Positions 15,244-15,520 of a DNA stretch of 15,520 nucleotides are shown piece after piece (position 1 is the stretch's first letter; every line of letters starts with the position of its first letter). The stretch is from Candidatus Aminicenantota bacterium (GTDB lineage Bacteria > Acidobacteriota > Aminicenantia > Aminicenantales > Aminicenantaceae). Below the pieces are notes generated by a model. It was not told the origin of the DNA, did not search any database, and saw only the letters and a list, made by a program, of their open reading frames with translations. Position numbers and translations under genes: made by a program. The stretch spans positions 1 through 15,520 of the forward strand of contig WTAW01000344.1 of NCBI GenBank assembly GCA_013139435.1. The letters run 5' to 3'.

Positions 15244-15331
15244 CCTGAACTATTCATAAAAGATGCTGGCATTAAAATATTAAATGCTTTTAGAATATAA
15301 ATTTGGCAGCAGCTTTTATGAATATATTCAG
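15244..15331. repeat. Palindromic intergenic repeat, copy 3 (about 88 bp hairpin)
   Basis: The left arm, 15245-15271, begins CTGAACTATTCATAAAAG and ends TGCTGGCA. The right arm, 15304-15331, is its imperfect reverse complement, beginning TGGCAGCAGCTTTTATGAAT and ending ATTCAG. The centre is AT-rich. The outermost 18 bases match copies 1 and 2, but the inner stem differs (GATGCTGGCA in place of AATGTCGATA) and both arms changed together, so pairing is conserved. It lies between the carrier gene stop and the ribosome binding site of the next gene, 3 bases before AAGGAG. Confidence 0.75.
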
Positions 15332-15334
15332 ATT

Positions 15335-15340
15335 AAGGAG
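15335..15340 (+). promoter_or_regulatory. Ribosome binding site setting a GTG start
   Basis: AAGGAG lies 8 bases before GTG 15349. The in-frame alternatives are TTG 15343, only 2 bases away, and ATG 15376, which has GGAG only 3 bases before it. GTG therefore fits best. Confidence 0.6.
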
Positions 15341-15348
15341 TTTTGTTA

Positions 15349-15520
15349 GTGCGAAGTTACGGTTTCACGGAGTTGATGAAGGTCTATCGAAGAGTGAAAA
15401 AACTGTTCATCTTCGCGGTCGTTTTCCTTATTTTGGCTGGTGCCGGAACCGTTGTTAAGAATGTTATTCTCAACCAAATAAAGAGAGAAATACAAAAAAG
15501 CTTTGGCTATACACGACTTT
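15349..15520 (+). CDS. N-terminal part of a membrane-anchored protein (cut by window end)
   Basis: The first 57 residues from a GTG start. A basic segment (KVYRRVKK) precedes one hydrophobic helix, about residues 21-40 (LFIFAVVFLILAGAGTVVKN), followed by NQIKREIQKSFGYTRL, where the window ends. This arrangement, a short cytoplasmic tail, one helix, then a helix with a short phrase like SFGYTRL, recalls the start of AsmA/TamB-type envelope proteins, but too little is present to assign a family. It follows the carboxylase operon by 112 bases, with a palindromic repeat forming most of the gap, so it may be independently regulated. Confidence 0.6.
   Translation, partial: MRSYGFTELMKVYRRVKKLFIFAVVFLILAGAGTVVKNVILNQIKREIQKSFGYTRL

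Overview
The window reads as chromosomal DNA of a Gram-negative-type bacterium. Genes are dense, intergenic spaces are AT-rich and starts are mixed (ATG, TTG, GTG). A secreted GWxTD-domain protein with TPR repeats, a DUF1015 protein, HslUV and a split three-subunit acyl-CoA carboxylase together suggest the Acidobacteriota / Candidatus Aminicenantes neighbourhood. That placement is inference from gene content; there is no rRNA or marker phylogeny here.

Layout. Positions 1-6760 are read on the minus strand and 7084 to the end on the plus strand, with a divergent intergenic region at 6761-7083. Minus strand, in transcription order: a GWxTD/TPR exported protein (6760-4571), then a 410-bp repeat-rich gap, then a likely operon of a DUF1015 protein (4160-2907), a 52-residue single-helix membrane protein (2873-2715) and an APC-family amino acid permease fused to two universal-stress (Usp) domains (2728-464). 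Last comes the N-terminal part of glutaminyl-tRNA synthetase (332-1), which has a recognisable promoter of its own. Plus strand: hslV-hslU, an FN3-repeat lipoprotein and a fumarylacetoacetate-hydrolase-family enzyme in close order, then a small transaldolase, then an acyl-CoA carboxylase operon (carboxyltransferase, biotin carboxylase, biotin carrier), and finally the start of a membrane-anchored protein cut by the window end.

How the genes work together. HslV and HslU form one ATP-dependent protease. The three carboxylase genes supply the complete set of activities for a biotin-dependent acyl-CoA carboxylase, probably propionyl-CoA-like, although the specificity residue is atypical. The permease, small membrane protein and DUF1015 protein look co-transcribed. 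The other genes are housekeeping or cell-envelope functions with no obvious shared pathway.

The most interesting signal is not a gene. A family of palindromic intergenic repeats with the terminus CCTGAACTATTCAT / ATGAATAGTTCAGG appears four times in different sizes: 142 bp, a truncated copy, about 88 bp, and a 15-bp minimal palindrome. Three of the four end only a few bases before the ribosome binding site or start codon of the next gene. A second, unrelated 98-bp imperfect hairpin directly abuts the largest copy. No phage, transposase, CRISPR, tRNA or rRNA was seen.
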